This document shows positions 27,476 to 39,420 of a stretch of 64,000 nucleotides of DNA, one piece after another (the stretch's first letter is position 1; every line of letters starts with the position of its first letter). Origin of the DNA: Pseudomonas tremae (GTDB lineage Bacteria; Pseudomonadota; Gammaproteobacteria; Pseudomonadales; Pseudomonadaceae); contig NZ_LJRO01000252.1 of the NCBI RefSeq assembly GCF_001401155.1, positions 24,872 through 88,871 of the forward strand, read 5' to 3'. The notes below the pieces were generated by a model. The model saw only the letters and a list, made by a program, of their open reading frames with translations. It was not told the DNA's origin and made no database searches. Both the position numbers and the translations under genes were made by a program.

Positions 27476-28828
27476 ATGACGACTCGTCAGCCCATCTACA
27501 AGTCCCTCTATTTTCAGGTAATCGTAGCGATTGTCATCGGTATCCTGATCGGTCACTTCTACCCGGACACCGGCAAGGCTTTAAAGCCGCTGGGTGACGG
27601 GTTCATCAAACTGATCAAGATGGTTATTGCTCCGATCATCTTCTGTACCGTTGTCAGCGGCATCGCCGGCATGCAAAGCATGAAGTCGGTTGGCAAGACC
27701 GGCGGTTATGCGCTGCTGTATTTCGAGGTTGTTTCGACCATCGCCCTGCTGATCGGCCTGATCGTGGTCAACGTGGTTCAGCCGGGTGCCGGCATGAACA
27801 TCGACGTCAGCACGCTCGACGCCTCGAAGATCGCGGCTTACGTGACTGCGGGTCAGGACCAGAGCATCGTCGGCTTCATCCTCAACGTCATTCCCAACAC
27901 CATCGTCGGCGCATTTGCCAATGGCGATATCCTGCAAGTCCTGATGTTCTCGGTGATCTTCGGCTTCGCCCTGCATCGCCTGGGTTCGTACGGCAAGCCG
28001 GTTCTGGACTTCATCGATCGCTTTGCCCACGTGATGTTCAACATCATCAACATGATCATGAAGCTGGCCCCGCTGGGTGCGTTCGGTGCAATGGCTTTCA
28101 CCATCGGTGCCTACGGCGTTAGCTCGCTGGTGCAGTTGGGTCAGTTGATGATCTGCTTCTACATCACCTGCGTGCTGTTCGTCGTGTTTGTGCTGGGCGC
28201 AATCGCCCGCGCTCACGGCTTCAGCATCTTCAAGCTGATTCGCTATATCCGTGAAGAGCTGCTGATCGTGCTGGGTACTTCCTCGTCGGAATCTGCCCTG
28301 CCACGCATGCTGATCAAGATGGAGCGTCTGGGTGCCAAGAAATCCGTTGTGGGTCTGGTTATCCCGACTGGCTACTCGTTCAACCTGGACGGTACGTCGA
28401 TCTACCTGACTATGGCTGCTGTGTTCATCGCCCAGGCGACCAACACGCACATGGACATCACTCATCAGATCACCCTGCTGCTGGTTCTGCTGCTGTCCTC
28501 TAAAGGTGCTGCCGGCGTAACCGGTAGTGGTTTCATCGTACTGGCCGCGACCCTGTCGGCTGTCGGTCACCTGCCGGTTGCCGGTCTGGCGCTGATTCTG
28601 GGCATCGACCGCTTCATGTCCGAAGCCCGCGCCTTGACCAACCTGGTCGGTAACGCTGTAGCCACCGTCGTGGTTGCCAAGTGGGTCGGCGAGCTGGACA
28701 CCGATAAGCTGCAATCGGAGCTGGCTTCCGGTGGCAGTGCCATCCTGGAAACCCGCCCGGAAGACGACCTCGGCGTTGCCGAAGGCGCGACTCCTGCCCA
28801 TGCAGTGAACACTACCAAGACCGTCTGA
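27476..28828 (+). CDS. dctA: C4-dicarboxylate/proton symporter DctA
   Basis: A 450-residue inner-membrane carrier of the DAACS (glutamate/dicarboxylate symporter) family that takes up succinate, fumarate and malate. It shows the family fold: N-terminal helices ([16 protein letters not shown]), the serine-rich re-entrant loop [26 protein letters not shown] in helix 7, and [13 protein letters not shown] in the second hairpin. The ATG is set by GAGGAAAA upstream. It is monocistronic with a strong terminator. RpoN- and DctD-type control is indicated by the upstream sites. GltP is a relative, but length and loop sequence fit DctA. Confidence 0.93.
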   Translation: MTTRQPIYKSLYFQVIVAIVIGILIGHFYPDTGKALKPLGDGFIKLIKMVIAPIIFCTVVSGIAGMQSMKSVGKTGGYALLYFEVVSTIALLIGLIVVNVVQPGAGMNIDVSTLDASKIAAYVTAGQDQSIVGFILNVIPNTIVGAFANGDILQVLMFSVIFGFALHRLGSYGKPVLDFIDRFAHVMFNIINMIMKLAPLGAFGAMAFTIGAYGVSSLVQLGQLMICFYITCVLFVVFVLGAIARAHGFSIFKLIRYIREELLIVLGTSSSESALPRMLIKMERLGAKKSVVGLVIPTGYSFNLDGTSIYLTMAAVFIAQATNTHMDITHQITLLLVLLLSSKGAAGVTGSGFIVLAATLSAVGHLPVAGLALILGIDRFMSEARALTNLVGNAVATVVVAKWVGELDTDKLQSELASGGSAILETRPEDDLGVAEGATPAHAVNTTKTV

Positions 28829-28842
28829 TAGTTTCAGGCCAT

Positions 28843-28870
28843 AAAAAACCCATCTTCGGATGGGTTTTTT
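28843..28870 (+). terminator. Terminator of dctA
   Basis: AAAAAACCCATC pairs with GATGGGTTTTTT around a TTCG tetraloop, followed by further T residues. It is symmetrical enough to serve the convergent sprT-like gene as well. Confidence 0.92.
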
Positions 28871-28892
28871 TATGCCTGTGAGTTGTCGAGCG

Positions 28893-29387
28893 TTATTCCG
28901 TGCGGGTTTCGCCGCTGAATACCAACGGCTCGCGGCAACGACGGCACAGGTAGCGCCGGCCCTTGCGGATCATGCTGTGGCGCTGAGCCGAGAACGGGAA
29001 GTCGCTGTCCGGGCATGGGCAACGGTAGATGTAGCGGATCACGCTGCGGCGCTTGACGGCGTAGGTATGGCAGCGGTTGGGCGGCAGTTCATAGACGCCG
29101 CGCATGATCAGTTGCCACTCTTCACCGTGCGGCTGAATGCCGCCGCCGAACAATTGATGGGCGATCAGATGCGCGACTTCGTGCGGCACGGTCTGGCGCA
29201 GAAAGTCCTCGGCATTTTCCTTGTAAAGCTGTGGATTGAAGCGCAGCAGGTTTTCATGCAAATGCGCGACGCCAGCCTTTTGGCCGCGTAGCTGAAAACT
29301 GACCACCGGGCGTTTGAAGGTTCGCTTGAAAAACGCTTCGGCCTGCTGATAGCAGGTCTCGACGCGGGCATTGAGTTGTTCGGGCAT
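28893..29387 (-). CDS. sprT: SprT-like zinc metalloprotein
   Basis: A 164-residue SprT family protein. The zinc-metalloprotease motif [13 protein letters not shown] gives HExxH at about residues 69-73. A C-terminal zinc ribbon is seen (RCPCP ... YLCRRCREP). The family is related to eukaryotic SPRTN, which digests DNA-protein crosslinks; the bacterial role is unproven. Convergent with dctA and divergent from ttcA. Confidence 0.9.
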   Translation of the reverse strand: MPEQLNARVETCYQQAEAFFKRTFKRPVVSFQLRGQKAGVAHLHENLLRFNPQLYKENAEDFLRQTVPHEVAHLIAHQLFGGGIQPHGEEWQLIMRGVYELPPNRCHTYAVKRRSVIRYIYRCPCPDSDFPFSAQRHSMIRKGRRYLCRRCREPLVFSGETRTE

Positions 29388-29582
29388 GCTTTGGGGTTCT
29401 CCAGTGCGTCAAGTATGCCGCAATGTGGCTACGCTCTGAAAATGCCGACTGCCCGGTGGTCATTTCTGATCCGGTTCCGTTGCCAGCCTGAACCGCAGCA
29501 GCGCAGCCTGTTTAACGATGCATCGGTTATGCGTAAAATGCCTGCCTTTTCTCACGTCACCGTTAGCGGATACCTCTCATCA

Positions 29583-30407
29583 ATGGGCACCCTTTCAGTC
29601 AATCAGAACAAACTGCAGAAGCGCCTGCGTCGGCTGGCCGGCGAGGCGGTTGCCGACTTCAACATGATCGAAGAGGGTGACAAGGTCATGGTCTGCCTGT
29701 CGGGTGGCAAGGACAGCTACACCATGCTCGACGTCTTGATGCACCTGCAGAAAGTGGCGCCGATCAGGTTCGAAATTATTGCGGTCAACATGGACCAGAA
29801 GCAGCCCGGCTTCCCCGAGCATGTATTGCCTGCCTACCTGAAGGAACTGGGTGTCGAGTACCACATCGTCGAAAAGGACACGTATTCGGTGGTCAAGGAA
29901 CTGATTCCGGAAGGCAAGACCACCTGCTCGCTGTGTTCGCGGCTGCGGCGCGGCACGCTGTACACCTTCGCGGACGAGATCGGTGCTACCAAGATGGCGC
30001 TGGGGCATCATCGCGACGATATCGTCGAGACGTTTTTCCTCAACATGTTTTTCAATGGATCGCTCAAGGCCATGCCGCCCAAGCTGCGTGCGGATGACGG
30101 TCGTAACGTGGTGATTCGTCCGTTGGCGTACTGCCATGAAAAGGACATTCAGGCCTATTCCGACCTCAAGCAGTTTCCCATCATCCCGTGCAACCTTTGC
30201 GGTTCGCAGGAAAACCTGCAGCGTCAGGTGGTCAAGGACATGTTGCTGGACTGGGAGCGCAAGACGCCGGGGCGTACTGAAAGCATCTTCCGCGCCTTGC
30301 AGAACGTACAGCCGTCGCAACTGGCCGACCGCAATCTGTTCGACTTCAGCAGCCTGCGCATTGACGAGACTGCTGCATCGCGGTTCGTCAATGTGGTCAA
30401 TATCTGA
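29583..30407 (+). CDS. ttcA: tRNA 2-thiocytidine(32) synthetase TtcA
   Basis: TtcA thiolates cytidine 32 of certain tRNAs using ATP and a [4Fe-4S] cluster. The 274-residue protein has the PP-loop [13 protein letters not shown] (about residues 36-48) and two CxxC motifs, CSLC (about 120) and CNLC (about 205), that hold the cluster. [17 protein letters not shown] is also typical. The start [11 protein letters not shown] was chosen because it begins the conserved region; longer in-frame starts encode unrelated sequence. Confidence 0.93.
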   Translation: MGTLSVNQNKLQKRLRRLAGEAVADFNMIEEGDKVMVCLSGGKDSYTMLDVLMHLQKVAPIRFEIIAVNMDQKQPGFPEHVLPAYLKELGVEYHIVEKDTYSVVKELIPEGKTTCSLCSRLRRGTLYTFADEIGATKMALGHHRDDIVETFFLNMFFNGSLKAMPPKLRADDGRNVVIRPLAYCHEKDIQAYSDLKQFPIIPCNLCGSQENLQRQVVKDMLLDWERKTPGRTESIFRALQNVQPSQLADRNLFDFSSLRIDETAASRFVNVVNI

Positions 30408-30413
30408 TTTTGG

Positions 30414-31085
30414 TCAGTGGTTGACGGTGAAGGACAGCATCGCTGAAAGCTGGCACATCGGCCTGCCGCTTTCGGCATGCCACTGGTTGAACACGTCCTG
30501 CACGATGGCCTGATCGCGTTTGCTGGTCGGCACGCGGTCGACAATATCCTGAGCGTTCAAGGCGGCGACCACGTCCCAGGTCGGGATGAAGGTGTCTTTG
30601 CCGACCATGCGCAGAAAGCGCGGCGACGACAGGCCGCCCATCTGATTGCCGTGTTTGGCGAGGTACTGCCAAAGGCCGGTGATGTTATCGACCGGCCACT
30701 CGGCAATGAATTTTCCGAAACTGTCATGCTCTTGTTCGATGTCCAGAATCAGTTGCGCATTGCGCGGCACGCTCTTGAGCTTGCCCAGGTGGCGAATGAT
30801 GCGCGCATCCTGCATCAGCCGCTCCAGATGGTCGGCCCCCATCAGCACGACTTTTTCAGGGTCGAAGCGGAAAAACACTTCCTCGAACGCCGGCCATTTG
30901 GAGTCCACCAGGCTGTGTTTCAGGCCTGCACGAAACACGCGCAGGGCCATGGTCGACAGGTAGCGGTCGGCACTGATGGCGCGCAATTGTTTTGGGGTCT
31001 TGGGGGTGGGCAGGTGGGCTTCCAGTGCTTTGGCGGAACCGAATCGATTCAGGCAATACTCGTTCAGCCATTTGTAGTCGTGCAT
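30414..31085 (-). CDS. DNA-3-methyladenine glycosylase I-like protein
   Basis: A 223-residue protein resembling the Tag family of base-excision glycosylases that remove 3-methyladenine. It has a helical body with FEEVFFRFDPEKV, LMQDARIIRHLGKL (compare the family's DxxIIRxxxKI) and GGLSSPRFLRMVGKDTFIPT. It differs from E. coli Tag in length and in lacking an obvious complete zinc-binding set, so the exact lesion is uncertain. It converges on ttcA with only 6 bp between the two stops. Confidence 0.78.
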   Translation of the reverse strand: MHDYKWLNEYCLNRFGSAKALEAHLPTPKTPKQLRAISADRYLSTMALRVFRAGLKHSLVDSKWPAFEEVFFRFDPEKVVLMGADHLERLMQDARIIRHLGKLKSVPRNAQLILDIEQEHDSFGKFIAEWPVDNITGLWQYLAKHGNQMGGLSSPRFLRMVGKDTFIPTWDVVAALNAQDIVDRVPTSKRDQAIVQDVFNQWHAESGRPMCQLSAMLSFTVNH

Positions 31086-31186
31086 CGGTTCTCCAAAGAA
31101 TTAAACAGGCAGTTCAAGGGCTCAGACCGGCCCTTGCGCTGCAAGTTTGCGATTTAACTAAGCGCGTCAGACGACCCTGTGCCGAT

Positions 31187-32142
<956 letters not shown>

Positions 32143-32273
32143 TTGCAGGTCGCATCTTGTATGGGGTGGGGCGTATTCTACCCAGTGATGACGCTGTTCG
32201 ACATATCGAATGGTCAATAGTCGTGGCTTGGGTATAAGTCATTGCAGGTTGAACAGGGCGAGGAAAGAAGCAG

Positions 32274-32741
32274 ATGGCAAGGCGATTAACAGCAGCGGTG
32301 ATACTTTTCGGCAGCTTGCTGCTCAGCGGTTGTGGCGTGGACCTGGGCACTGACCAGAACGGTCAGAAGGTTGCCAGCGAGCAGATCAAGGGGCATTGGC
32401 TGGTAGTGAACTATTGGGCCGAATGGTGTGGCCCGTGTCGGACCGAGGTTCCGCAATTCAATGCATTGTCCGAGCAGCTCAAGGACAAGAAGGTGACAGT
32501 GCTGGGCGTCAACTTCGATAACCTGCAGGGCGACGAGCTTAAAAACGCCGCGAACGCGCTGGGTATCAAGTTCACCGTACTGGCCCAAGACCCGGCCGAG
32601 CAATACAACCTGCCGCCTTCCGAAGCGCTGCCGGTGACCTACATAATCGACGACAAGGGCAAGATGCGCGAGCAACTGCTGGGTGAGCAGTCGGCCGCGA
32701 CCGTGATGCAGAAGCTCAATGCGCTGCGCGGGGAAGGCTGA
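32274..32741 (+). CDS. TlpA-like thioredoxin lipoprotein
   Basis: A 155-residue lipoprotein: signal peptide with lipobox LLSGC (Cys20), then a thioredoxin fold with active site AEWCGPCRTEVPQF (CGPC at about residues 52-55) and the cis-proline segment ALPVTYIID. It is probably anchored in the periplasm, acting in disulfide reduction or cytochrome c maturation-type reactions. GAGGAAAG precedes the ATG. It is divergent from the arsC-wrbA operon. Confidence 0.87.
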   Translation: MARRLTAAVILFGSLLLSGCGVDLGTDQNGQKVASEQIKGHWLVVNYWAEWCGPCRTEVPQFNALSEQLKDKKVTVLGVNFDNLQGDELKNAANALGIKFTVLAQDPAEQYNLPPSEALPVTYIIDDKGKMREQLLGEQSAATVMQKLNALRGEG

Positions 32742-32849
32742 TAAGGGCCGCTCTCTTTGGCTGAGCCCCCTCATTTACTGCGCTCAGGGGCGAAGATGCA
32801 GATTGCAATGTTCTGTGTACAAACTGACTACGTGGTGCAGCGCAGGCCT

Positions 32850-32947
32850 GTGACGCAGAGCGTCACGAACGGCGTGCCCACGCGGAGCTTGGGTACGATG
32901 GTCATCTAACTGACATTACAGAACCGCTGTGTGACGCAGAGCGTCAC
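32850..32947. repeat. Intergenic palindromic repeats, two cores (copy 4)
   Basis: Two perfect GTGACGCAGAGCGTCAC palindromes (32850-32866 and 32931-32947) flank CGGCGTGCCCACGCGGAGC. This is the densest copy of the family in the window and fills the gap after the TlpA-like gene. Confidence 0.7.
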
Positions 32948-32981
32948 GATAATTATCTGCATGGCATGAGTACGACAAGCG

Positions 32982-33389
32982 TCAGCTATCTTCCAGCCAG
33001 AAGCGCAGCGGTTTGCCTTGAGCGGGCCACAGGCGCAGTTGCTCAATGGGCGAGATGTCCCAGCGTTGCACGCTGCTGATGGCTTTGATGAACCGTTGTT
33101 CCTGCTCCATCAAGGCCGGGGCGCACATCTTGCGGGTCTTGCCCACTGCGCCGAAGCTGATGGTGTGGTCGTTCAGGGTGTAAGGCGCGAACCAGTGGTT
33201 GCAGCCAGCATTGCCGTAGGCGCGGCCATCGGCACCGAGGGTCATGGTCAGACGGCTGTTATCGATCAGCGGACGTTCGCCGATCCATTCCATCACGTAG
33301 CTTTGATCCTGACGAATCGGCAGCGGGTCCGCGGTGCAACCGGTCAGCATTGCGCCACCGATCAGGCTCCAGAGTGCAAACTGTTTCAT
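32982..33389 (-). CDS. META-domain (HslJ-like) lipoprotein
   Basis: A 135-residue lipoprotein (lipobox MLTGC, Cys18) with a META domain: WIGERPLID, LGADGRAYGNAGCNHWFAPY and the final LRFWLE strand. META/HslJ proteins sit in the periplasm or outer membrane and have been linked to heat shock and drug tolerance; no catalytic role is known. The ATG overlaps the upstream stop by 4 bp (ATGA) and has a GGAG site. Confidence 0.82.
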   Translation of the reverse strand: MKQFALWSLIGGAMLTGCTADPLPIRQDQSYVMEWIGERPLIDNSRLTMTLGADGRAYGNAGCNHWFAPYTLNDHTISFGAVGKTRKMCAPALMEQEQRFIKAISSVQRWDISPIEQLRLWPAQGKPLRFWLEDS

Positions 33390-33829
33390 GCCGCTTTCTC
33401 CTGCTCCTGGCACTTCTTGCAGACGTGCTTCTCACCCTCGGTTTTCCAGCCCAGTTCTGCGATACGCGCGTTGGCAGCGGGTTTCTGTGCCTTGACGCCC
33501 AGCTTGCTCTCGACCATGAACTCGAAGTTCAGCTCGGCATTGCAGCGGTCGCAGTGAACCTGCCACTGGTGAATCGCCAACTCATCAAATACCGGGCCTT
33601 TGGCCACTGCAATCCACTGACCGGGCGGGTTGATCAAGTGCCGGACCTTCTCGACGGTCAGACGCATGTGCAGGCTTTTGCTGCCCTTGATGGTCACCAG
33701 CAATTGGTCGTTGTCATGGATCGAGCCGCCGTTGCCGGTCACCTGATACCGGCCGGGGGCCAATGTGCGGCATTCAGTCAGGGTGTGCTGCGGATTGAGC
33801 ATGCTGTAGCGAAAATCGTGTTCGGCCAT
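33386..33829 (-). CDS. Conserved hypothetical protein with zinc-ribbon cysteines
   Basis: A 147-residue protein with two separated CxxC pairs, HCDRCNAEL (about residue 93) and HVCKKCQEQ (about 136), a pattern that suggests one zinc site. The N-terminal half is beta-rich (LAPGRYQVTGNGGSIHDND). I do not recognise a named domain. It is the first gene of a two-gene unit with the META lipoprotein, coupled by a 4-bp overlap. Confidence 0.7.
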   Translation of the reverse strand: MAEHDFRYSMLNPQHTLTECRTLAPGRYQVTGNGGSIHDNDQLLVTIKGSKSLHMRLTVEKVRHLINPPGQWIAVAKGPVFDELAIHQWQVHCDRCNAELNFEFMVESKLGVKAQKPAANARIAELGWKTEGEKHVCKKCQEQEKAA

Positions 33830-33888
33830 GGGTCCTCCAAAATTTCGCGCATCCTATCACGCTCCGCATCCTCGACATTGGATGCAGA

Positions 33889-33933
33889 ACGTACGGGACG
33901 GCATTCCCTCGCTGGGGCGTGAGGAACGCCAGA
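33889..33933. repeat. Degenerate copy of the intergenic repeat
   Basis: GGACGGCATTCCCTCGCTGG and GTGAGGAACG keep the second module of the family but the GTGACGC palindrome is eroded. It lies between the zinc-ribbon gene and gacS. Confidence 0.4.
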
Positions 33934-33977
33934 TGTACAGTCCTGGCTTATCGTCCCTGAGGATGAAAGGGCGGGCA

Positions 33978-36731
33978 TTACGCCATCACCCGCGCCTCGG
34001 CCTCAAGCCGGATGATGGCTTTTTCCAGGTTATCCAGCGCATCTTCACTGCCTGAAGCGCCCTGCTTTAGAAGGGTTTCAGCGCGCTGGCAAGCGGTGCG
34101 CAGTTGCGGCACGCCACAGTAACGCGTTGCGCCGTGCAGGCGGTGCACGCGTTCGATCAGGCCTTGCACGTCCTGGCTGGCGCGGGCCATACGAATGGCT
34201 TCGCGGTCGGCGTCCAGCGAGGCCAGTAGCATGGCCAGCATGTCGGCCGCGAGATCTGCCTTGCCTGCCGCCAGACGTAAACCTTCTTCATGATCGAGCA
34301 CCAGCGGCCCTACATGCACCTCAGACGCTTCATTCTGGCGTTCAGGCGCAGGGTTGCGCAGCGCCAGCCCTGTCCACTTGAGTACCACCTGGGCCAGTTG
34401 CCGCTCACTGATCGGTTTGGTCAGGTAGTCATCCATTCCGCTTTGCAGCAGCGAGCGTTTTTCATTGGCCATCGCATGAGCGGTGAGGGCCACAATCGGC
34501 AGAGAGCTTTGACTGCGTTCAGCTTCCCAGATGCGAATTGCTTCAGTCGCCTGACGCCCGTCCATGCCCGGCATCTGCACATCCATCAACACCAGGTCGA
34601 ACGCTTCCATCTGCACCGCATTGACCGCTGCGTAGCCGCCCTCGACAGCGACAACCTCGGCGCCCATGTCTTCGAGCAATGTTTGCACCAGCAGCAGGTT
34701 AGCCGGATTGTCATCCACGCACAGCACGCGCGGTGCACGGCTCGACAGCGGCGGCCCGATGCCTGCGCGAACTGCGCGCGGGGCGACCAGTTCGGACAGG
34801 GCTTTTTGCAGCTTGCGGGTACAGGCGGGCTTGGCCTGCAACTGGGTATAGACATCGTGAACAGCCAGCTGGAACAGCGCATGCTCGGTGGTCGGGCACA
34901 GCACCATGACTTTGCAGTTGAGGTTTTCCAGGTCCCAGATGTGCTGGCGCAGTCGCTCCGGGGAGATTTCCAGCGCAGTCACGCCAAGCACCGCGAGGTC
35001 AATCGCCATCGGCGTCTCATGGGCCGCCGTCACCCCGTTGAGCAGGTTTTCGAGGTTGTTGAAGACGATGGTCTGCAAGCCGCAGTCTTCAAGCTGATGC
35101 TCCAGCGCCTGGCGTGCAAGGTCGTGATGTTCAAGCACTGCGGCGCGCAGCCCTCCCAAAGGAATATTGAGCGATTCCTCCTTGTCTTCCCGGGCTTTGG
35201 GCAGTTTCAGGCTGATCCAGAATTCCGAGCCTTCGCCCGGAGTGCTGTCGACACCGATTTCTCCGCCCATCTGTTCTATCAGACGCTTGGATATCACCAG
35301 CCCCAGACCTGTGCCACCGGGCTGGCGGGACAGCGAGTTGTCTGCCTGACTGAAGGCCTGGAACAGCGCCCGCACGTCCTGACTGGACAGACCGATGCCG
35401 GTGTCCTGCACGCTGATGCGCAGTTGTGCGTGTTCTTCGGTCTCGTCTTCCAGCATGGCGCGGGCGACGATAGTGCCTTCGCGGGTGAATTTGATCGCGT
35501 TGCTGACCAGGTTGGTCAGAATCTGCCGCAGGCGCAACGGGTCGCCGGACAGCGCCAGCGGTGTGTCGCGGTAGACCAGGCTGACCAGCTCCAGCTGTTT
35601 GGCGTGGGCCGCCGGGGCGAGGATGGTCAGGGTGTCCTGTAACAGGTCACGCAGGTTGAACGGGATATTGTCGAGCACCAGTTTGCCGGCCTCGATCTTC
35701 GAGAAGTCGAGGATCTCGTTGATGATGCTCAGCAGGTTGTCGGCGGACTTCTCGATGGTCGCCAGGTAATCGAACTGGCGCGGGGTCAGCTCGCTTTTCT
35801 GCAGCAGGTGGGTGAAGCCCAGAATGCCATTGAGCGGCGTACGGATCTCGTGGCTCATGTTGGCCAGAAATTCGGACTTGATCCGGCTGGCTTCAAGCGC
35901 TTCCTTGCGTGCAAGGTCCAGTTCGATGTTCTGGATCTCGATGGTTTCCAGGTTTTGCCTGACATCTTCAGTGGCCTGATCGATGCTGAGCTGCAGTTCT
36001 TCCTGCGCGTTCTGCAACGTGGCCGCCATGCGATTGATGCCTGACGCCAGTTCGTCCAGCTCGCGACTGCCCAGTGGCGGCAGGCGGGTTTCGAGGTTGC
36101 CGTCCTTGAGCTGCGACACCGCCTGCTTGATCTGACTCAGCGGGCCGTTGATGGTGCGGCTCATGCGTACGGCCAGCGTCGCGGTGAAGGCCAGCCCGGT
36201 CAGAATCAGCAACAGGCTGGCGAACAGGCTTCGATAGCCGCGCAGCAGAGTGCCGTTGTGAGATATCTCCAGCTCTACCCAGCCCAGCAGCGTGTCGGCT
36301 TCGGCGGGGATGATCGGGCTGGTCAGGTGCCGTTGATGGCCGAACACCGGCAACAGGTAGCGCGTGGCGTCGTTGCCGGTGGAGCTGAGCAGTTGCGAGC
36401 TATTGCCGATCGGCACGGGGCTGATCATCGTCGGGCCGGCGTGCGCCAAGGGCGTGCGGTTGACGTCGAGGAATGAAACGGCGCGCACGTCGGTCTGCTC
36501 GAGCGTCTGCGACGCGATGCGGCTCAACAGCACTTTATCCTTGCGGCCTAACGCGTTGGCCGAGAGGGGCGCCAGATCCTGGGCGACCATTTCACCGCGT
36601 TGCAGCAGCTGGCTTTGCAGCTCATTCAGCTGCATCCAGGTGAAATAGCTGCCGAGCATCGCGGCCATCAGGCTGGCAGGCAGAATGGTCAGAAGCAGCA
36701 CACGGCCTTTTATACCCAGCTTGGTCAGCAC
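33978..36731 (-). CDS. gacS: Hybrid sensor histidine kinase GacS (LemA/BarA type)
   Basis: A 917-residue inner-membrane kinase that phosphorylates GacA and controls secondary metabolism, virulence and biofilm traits through small RNAs. The start is a GTG preceded by GGAGAA. Domains in order: transmembrane helix (about 12-32), periplasmic region, second helix (about 166-188), HAMP, H-box [14 protein letters not shown] with His294, ATP-binding boxes ([24 protein letters not shown]), receiver with Asp717 in [11 protein letters not shown], and a histidine phosphotransfer domain with His863 ([12 protein letters not shown]). All phosphorelay residues are present, so the gene looks intact. It is divergent from cysM. 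Confidence 0.95.
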   Translation of the reverse strand: MLTKLGIKGRVLLLTILPASLMAAMLGSYFTWMQLNELQSQLLQRGEMVAQDLAPLSANALGRKDKVLLSRIASQTLEQTDVRAVSFLDVNRTPLAHAGPTMISPVPIGNSSQLLSSTGNDATRYLLPVFGHQRHLTSPIIPAEADTLLGWVELEISHNGTLLRGYRSLFASLLLILTGLAFTATLAVRMSRTINGPLSQIKQAVSQLKDGNLETRLPPLGSRELDELASGINRMAATLQNAQEELQLSIDQATEDVRQNLETIEIQNIELDLARKEALEASRIKSEFLANMSHEIRTPLNGILGFTHLLQKSELTPRQFDYLATIEKSADNLLSIINEILDFSKIEAGKLVLDNIPFNLRDLLQDTLTILAPAAHAKQLELVSLVYRDTPLALSGDPLRLRQILTNLVSNAIKFTREGTIVARAMLEDETEEHAQLRISVQDTGIGLSSQDVRALFQAFSQADNSLSRQPGGTGLGLVISKRLIEQMGGEIGVDSTPGEGSEFWISLKLPKAREDKEESLNIPLGGLRAAVLEHHDLARQALEHQLEDCGLQTIVFNNLENLLNGVTAAHETPMAIDLAVLGVTALEISPERLRQHIWDLENLNCKVMVLCPTTEHALFQLAVHDVYTQLQAKPACTRKLQKALSELVAPRAVRAGIGPPLSSRAPRVLCVDDNPANLLLVQTLLEDMGAEVVAVEGGYAAVNAVQMEAFDLVLMDVQMPGMDGRQATEAIRIWEAERSQSSLPIVALTAHAMANEKRSLLQSGMDDYLTKPISERQLAQVVLKWTGLALRNPAPERQNEASEVHVGPLVLDHEEGLRLAAGKADLAADMLAMLLASLDADREAIRMARASQDVQGLIERVHRLHGATRYCGVPQLRTACQRAETLLKQGASGSEDALDNLEKAIIRLEAEARVMA

Positions 36732-37005
36732 GCTTTTTCTCCAGCAACAGGTATCAATCCGTCGATATCAGGCATCGGCTGCCTGTCTGTATCGGCACAA
36801 GGGGTCGAGTTTAGCCATTTAAAGGAGGAGTGGGCAGCTTCGTCGGCCTGACAAGGTGTTATTTCTCGCAAAAACCACAGCATGCGGAGTTCTCAGAAAT
36901 GAGGCGTTATGCCTTTTGGGAATAACGACCGCACTTTGCGTGATATGGGCTTTGAGCGTTTGCCGTTATGATAGGCGCCCCCGCAGACTGGACCGCGAAT
37001 ACGCC

Positions 37006-37908
37006 ATGACCCTGCAGTATCCAACCATTGCCGATTGCGTCGGCAACACTCCGCTCGTGCGTATGCAACGCATGGCCGGTCATACCAGCAATACCATCCT
37101 GTTGAAACTGGAAGGTAATAACCCTGCTGGTTCGGTAAAAGACCGCCCGGCACTGTCGATGATCACCCGTGCCGAGCTGCGCGGCCAGATCCATCCGGGG
37201 GACACGCTGATCGAAGCCACTTCCGGTAATACAGGAATCGCCCTGGCCATGGCCGCTGCGATCAAGGGCTATCGCATGGTCCTGATCATGCCGGACAATT
37301 CCAGTGCCGAGCGCAAGGCCGCGATGACCGCTTATGGCGCCGAGCTGATTCTGGTCAGCAAGGAAGACGGCATGGAAGGCGCTCGTGATCTGGCGGACCG
37401 CATGCAGGCTGAAGGTCGCGGCAAAGTGCTCGATCAGTTCGCCAATGGCGACAACCCTGAGGCGCATTACACGTCCACCGGTCCGGAAATCTGGCGGCAG
37501 ACCGCTGGTACCGTCACGCATTTTGTCAGCTCGATGGGCACCACTGGCACCATCATGGGCACCTCGCGCTACCTCAAGGAACAGAATCCCGATGTGCAGA
37601 TCGTCGGTTTGCAACCGATGGAAGGTGCATCCATCCCCGGCATTCGTCGCTGGCCGACCGAATACCTGCCAAAAATCTATCAGTCGGACCGTGTCGATCG
37701 CATCATCGATATGGGGCAGGTAGAGGCCGAAGAAGCCATGCGTCGGCTGGCGCGCGAAGAGGGGATCTTCTGCGGGGTGTCCTCCGGTGGTTCGGTGGCG
37801 GGGGCGCTGCGTATCGCCCGCGAAGTCGAAAACGCCACGATCGTGGCAATCATCTGTGACCGAGGCGACCGCTACCTGTCGACCGGTATCTACGACACGC
37901 CCAACTGA
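37006..37908 (+). CDS. cysM: Cysteine synthase B (O-acetylserine sulfhydrylase)
   Basis: A 300-residue PLP enzyme making cysteine from O-acetylserine and sulfide or thiosulfate. The PLP lysine is Lys45 in [27 protein letters not shown] binds the substrate carboxylate, and [11 protein letters not shown] forms the phosphate loop. Length and sequence fit CysM better than CysK ([11 protein letters not shown]). It overlaps rlmD by one base (TGATG). About 270 bp separate it from gacS, with no other gene visible. Confidence 0.93.
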   Translation: MTLQYPTIADCVGNTPLVRMQRMAGHTSNTILLKLEGNNPAGSVKDRPALSMITRAELRGQIHPGDTLIEATSGNTGIALAMAAAIKGYRMVLIMPDNSSAERKAAMTAYGAELILVSKEDGMEGARDLADRMQAEGRGKVLDQFANGDNPEAHYTSTGPEIWRQTAGTVTHFVSSMGTTGTIMGTSRYLKEQNPDVQIVGLQPMEGASIPGIRRWPTEYLPKIYQSDRVDRIIDMGQVEAEEAMRRLAREEGIFCGVSSGGSVAGALRIAREVENATIVAIICDRGDRYLSTGIYDTPN

Positions 37909-39263
37909 TGGCCAAGCATGAAAGAGGCCTGCGCTTCCAGCCCACCGGCGGCGTCAAGAGCGTGCAGGTGCCTGCCGGTAAAAAGCAGCGTCTGACTATC
38001 GAACGCCTGTCTGATGACGGGCGCGGCATAGCGTTTGTGGATGGCAGGACCTGGTTCGTTGCGGGCAGCCTGGCAGGCGAAGAGGTTGAGGCGCGGGTGC
38101 TCAATGCTCGCGGCAAGATTGTCGAAGCGCGCACCGAGCGCGTGTTTGTTGCCAGCGACCTGCGTCGCGCCCCCGCCTGTGATTATTTCGGGCGTTGCGG
38201 CGGGTGCAGCGTCCAGCATGTGCCCCATGACGAACAACTTGCCCTGAAACAGCGCATGCTCGCCGAGCAACTGCTGCGCGTGGCCAATATTGCCCCGGAT
38301 GAATGGGCAGCGCCTTTGAGCGGGTCTGAACTGGCCTATCGCCGAAGGGCGCGGGTCGCGGTTCGCTGGGACGCCAAGGCGAAACGTCTGGACGTAGGTT
38401 TTCGCGCGGCGGCCAGCCAGGACATCGTCAGCATCGATGAATGTCCGGTGCTGGTACAGGCCTTGCAACCGATCATGCGTCAGTTGCCATCCATGCTGAA
38501 AAGTTTCAGCAAGCCTCAGGTGCTGGGGCATGTCGAGCTGTTCAGCGGTTCTTCGACTGCCTTGCTGTTGCGTCACACTGCGCCTTTGGCGGACGTTGAT
38601 CTTGCAGCGTTGCATGCATTCTGTTCAGCGCAGGGTGCGCAGCTGTGGTTGCACGGCGACGGCGAACCGCAACCGGCCAGCCCCGGCGACACGCTGGGTT
38701 ACCGGCTTGAACCGTGGAACCTGCAGCTGGCATGGCGTCCGGGGGATTTCATTCAGGTCAATGCGGCGGTCAATACCGCAATGATCGAGCAAGCCCTGCA
38801 GTGGTTGGCCCCTGCGGCTGATGAGCGTGTCATGGATCTGTTCTGCGGCCTGGGCAACTTCGCCTTGCCGCTGGCCGGTCTGGCGAAAGAAGTGGTGGCG
38901 GTCGAAGGCGTAGCGACTATGGTCGAACGTGCAGCTGTCAACGCAATGAGTAATGATCTGCACAATGTGCAGTTTTTTCAGGCGGATCTTTCCCAGCCGC
39001 TGACACACGCCGACTGGGCGGCGGAGGGGTTTTCTGCGGTACTCTTGGACCCACCGCGTGACGGGGCGTTTGAAGTGGTACGCCAGATCAGCAAGACGGG
39101 TGCCCGGCGACTGCTTTATGTTTCATGCAACCCGGCAACTTTGGCTCGTGACACGGTCGAACTGATCCGTCAGGGCTACCGATTAAAACGTGCCGGAATC
39201 CTCGATATGTTTCCACAGACGGCGCATGTCGAGGCGATGGCTTTATTTGAAATGAGACAGTGA
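37908..39263 (+). CDS. rlmD: 23S rRNA (uracil-1939-C5)-methyltransferase RlmD
   Basis: A 451-residue enzyme (formerly RumA). An N-terminal TRAM domain (about 15-75) is followed by iron-sulfur cysteines [10 protein letters not shown], a SAM-binding motif [16 protein letters not shown] (about residues 305-320), [10 protein letters not shown] and the catalytic nucleophile in [12 protein letters not shown]. It methylates U1939 of 23S rRNA. The start codon shares a base with the cysM stop. The cysM-rlmD-relA order is conserved in pseudomonads. Confidence 0.94.
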   Translation: MAKHERGLRFQPTGGVKSVQVPAGKKQRLTIERLSDDGRGIAFVDGRTWFVAGSLAGEEVEARVLNARGKIVEARTERVFVASDLRRAPACDYFGRCGGCSVQHVPHDEQLALKQRMLAEQLLRVANIAPDEWAAPLSGSELAYRRRARVAVRWDAKAKRLDVGFRAAASQDIVSIDECPVLVQALQPIMRQLPSMLKSFSKPQVLGHVELFSGSSTALLLRHTAPLADVDLAALHAFCSAQGAQLWLHGDGEPQPASPGDTLGYRLEPWNLQLAWRPGDFIQVNAAVNTAMIEQALQWLAPAADERVMDLFCGLGNFALPLAGLAKEVVAVEGVATMVERAAVNAMSNDLHNVQFFQADLSQPLTHADWAAEGFSAVLLDPPRDGAFEVVRQISKTGARRLLYVSCNPATLARDTVELIRQGYRLKRAGILDMFPQTAHVEAMALFEMRQ

Positions 39264-39420
39264 GCAGCCTTCATTGGATAGAGTCCAGCTGCCGACAGGG
39301 AATCTCATTTAATCCGACTGGCCCGCGAATGCCGGTTCTTGCTTGCCCGGCAAGTGGCATTCGCTCAGAAGGCTGGCGACTGATGGCGCTATTCATCGCG
39401 CCTTAGGGAAGGTAAGCAAC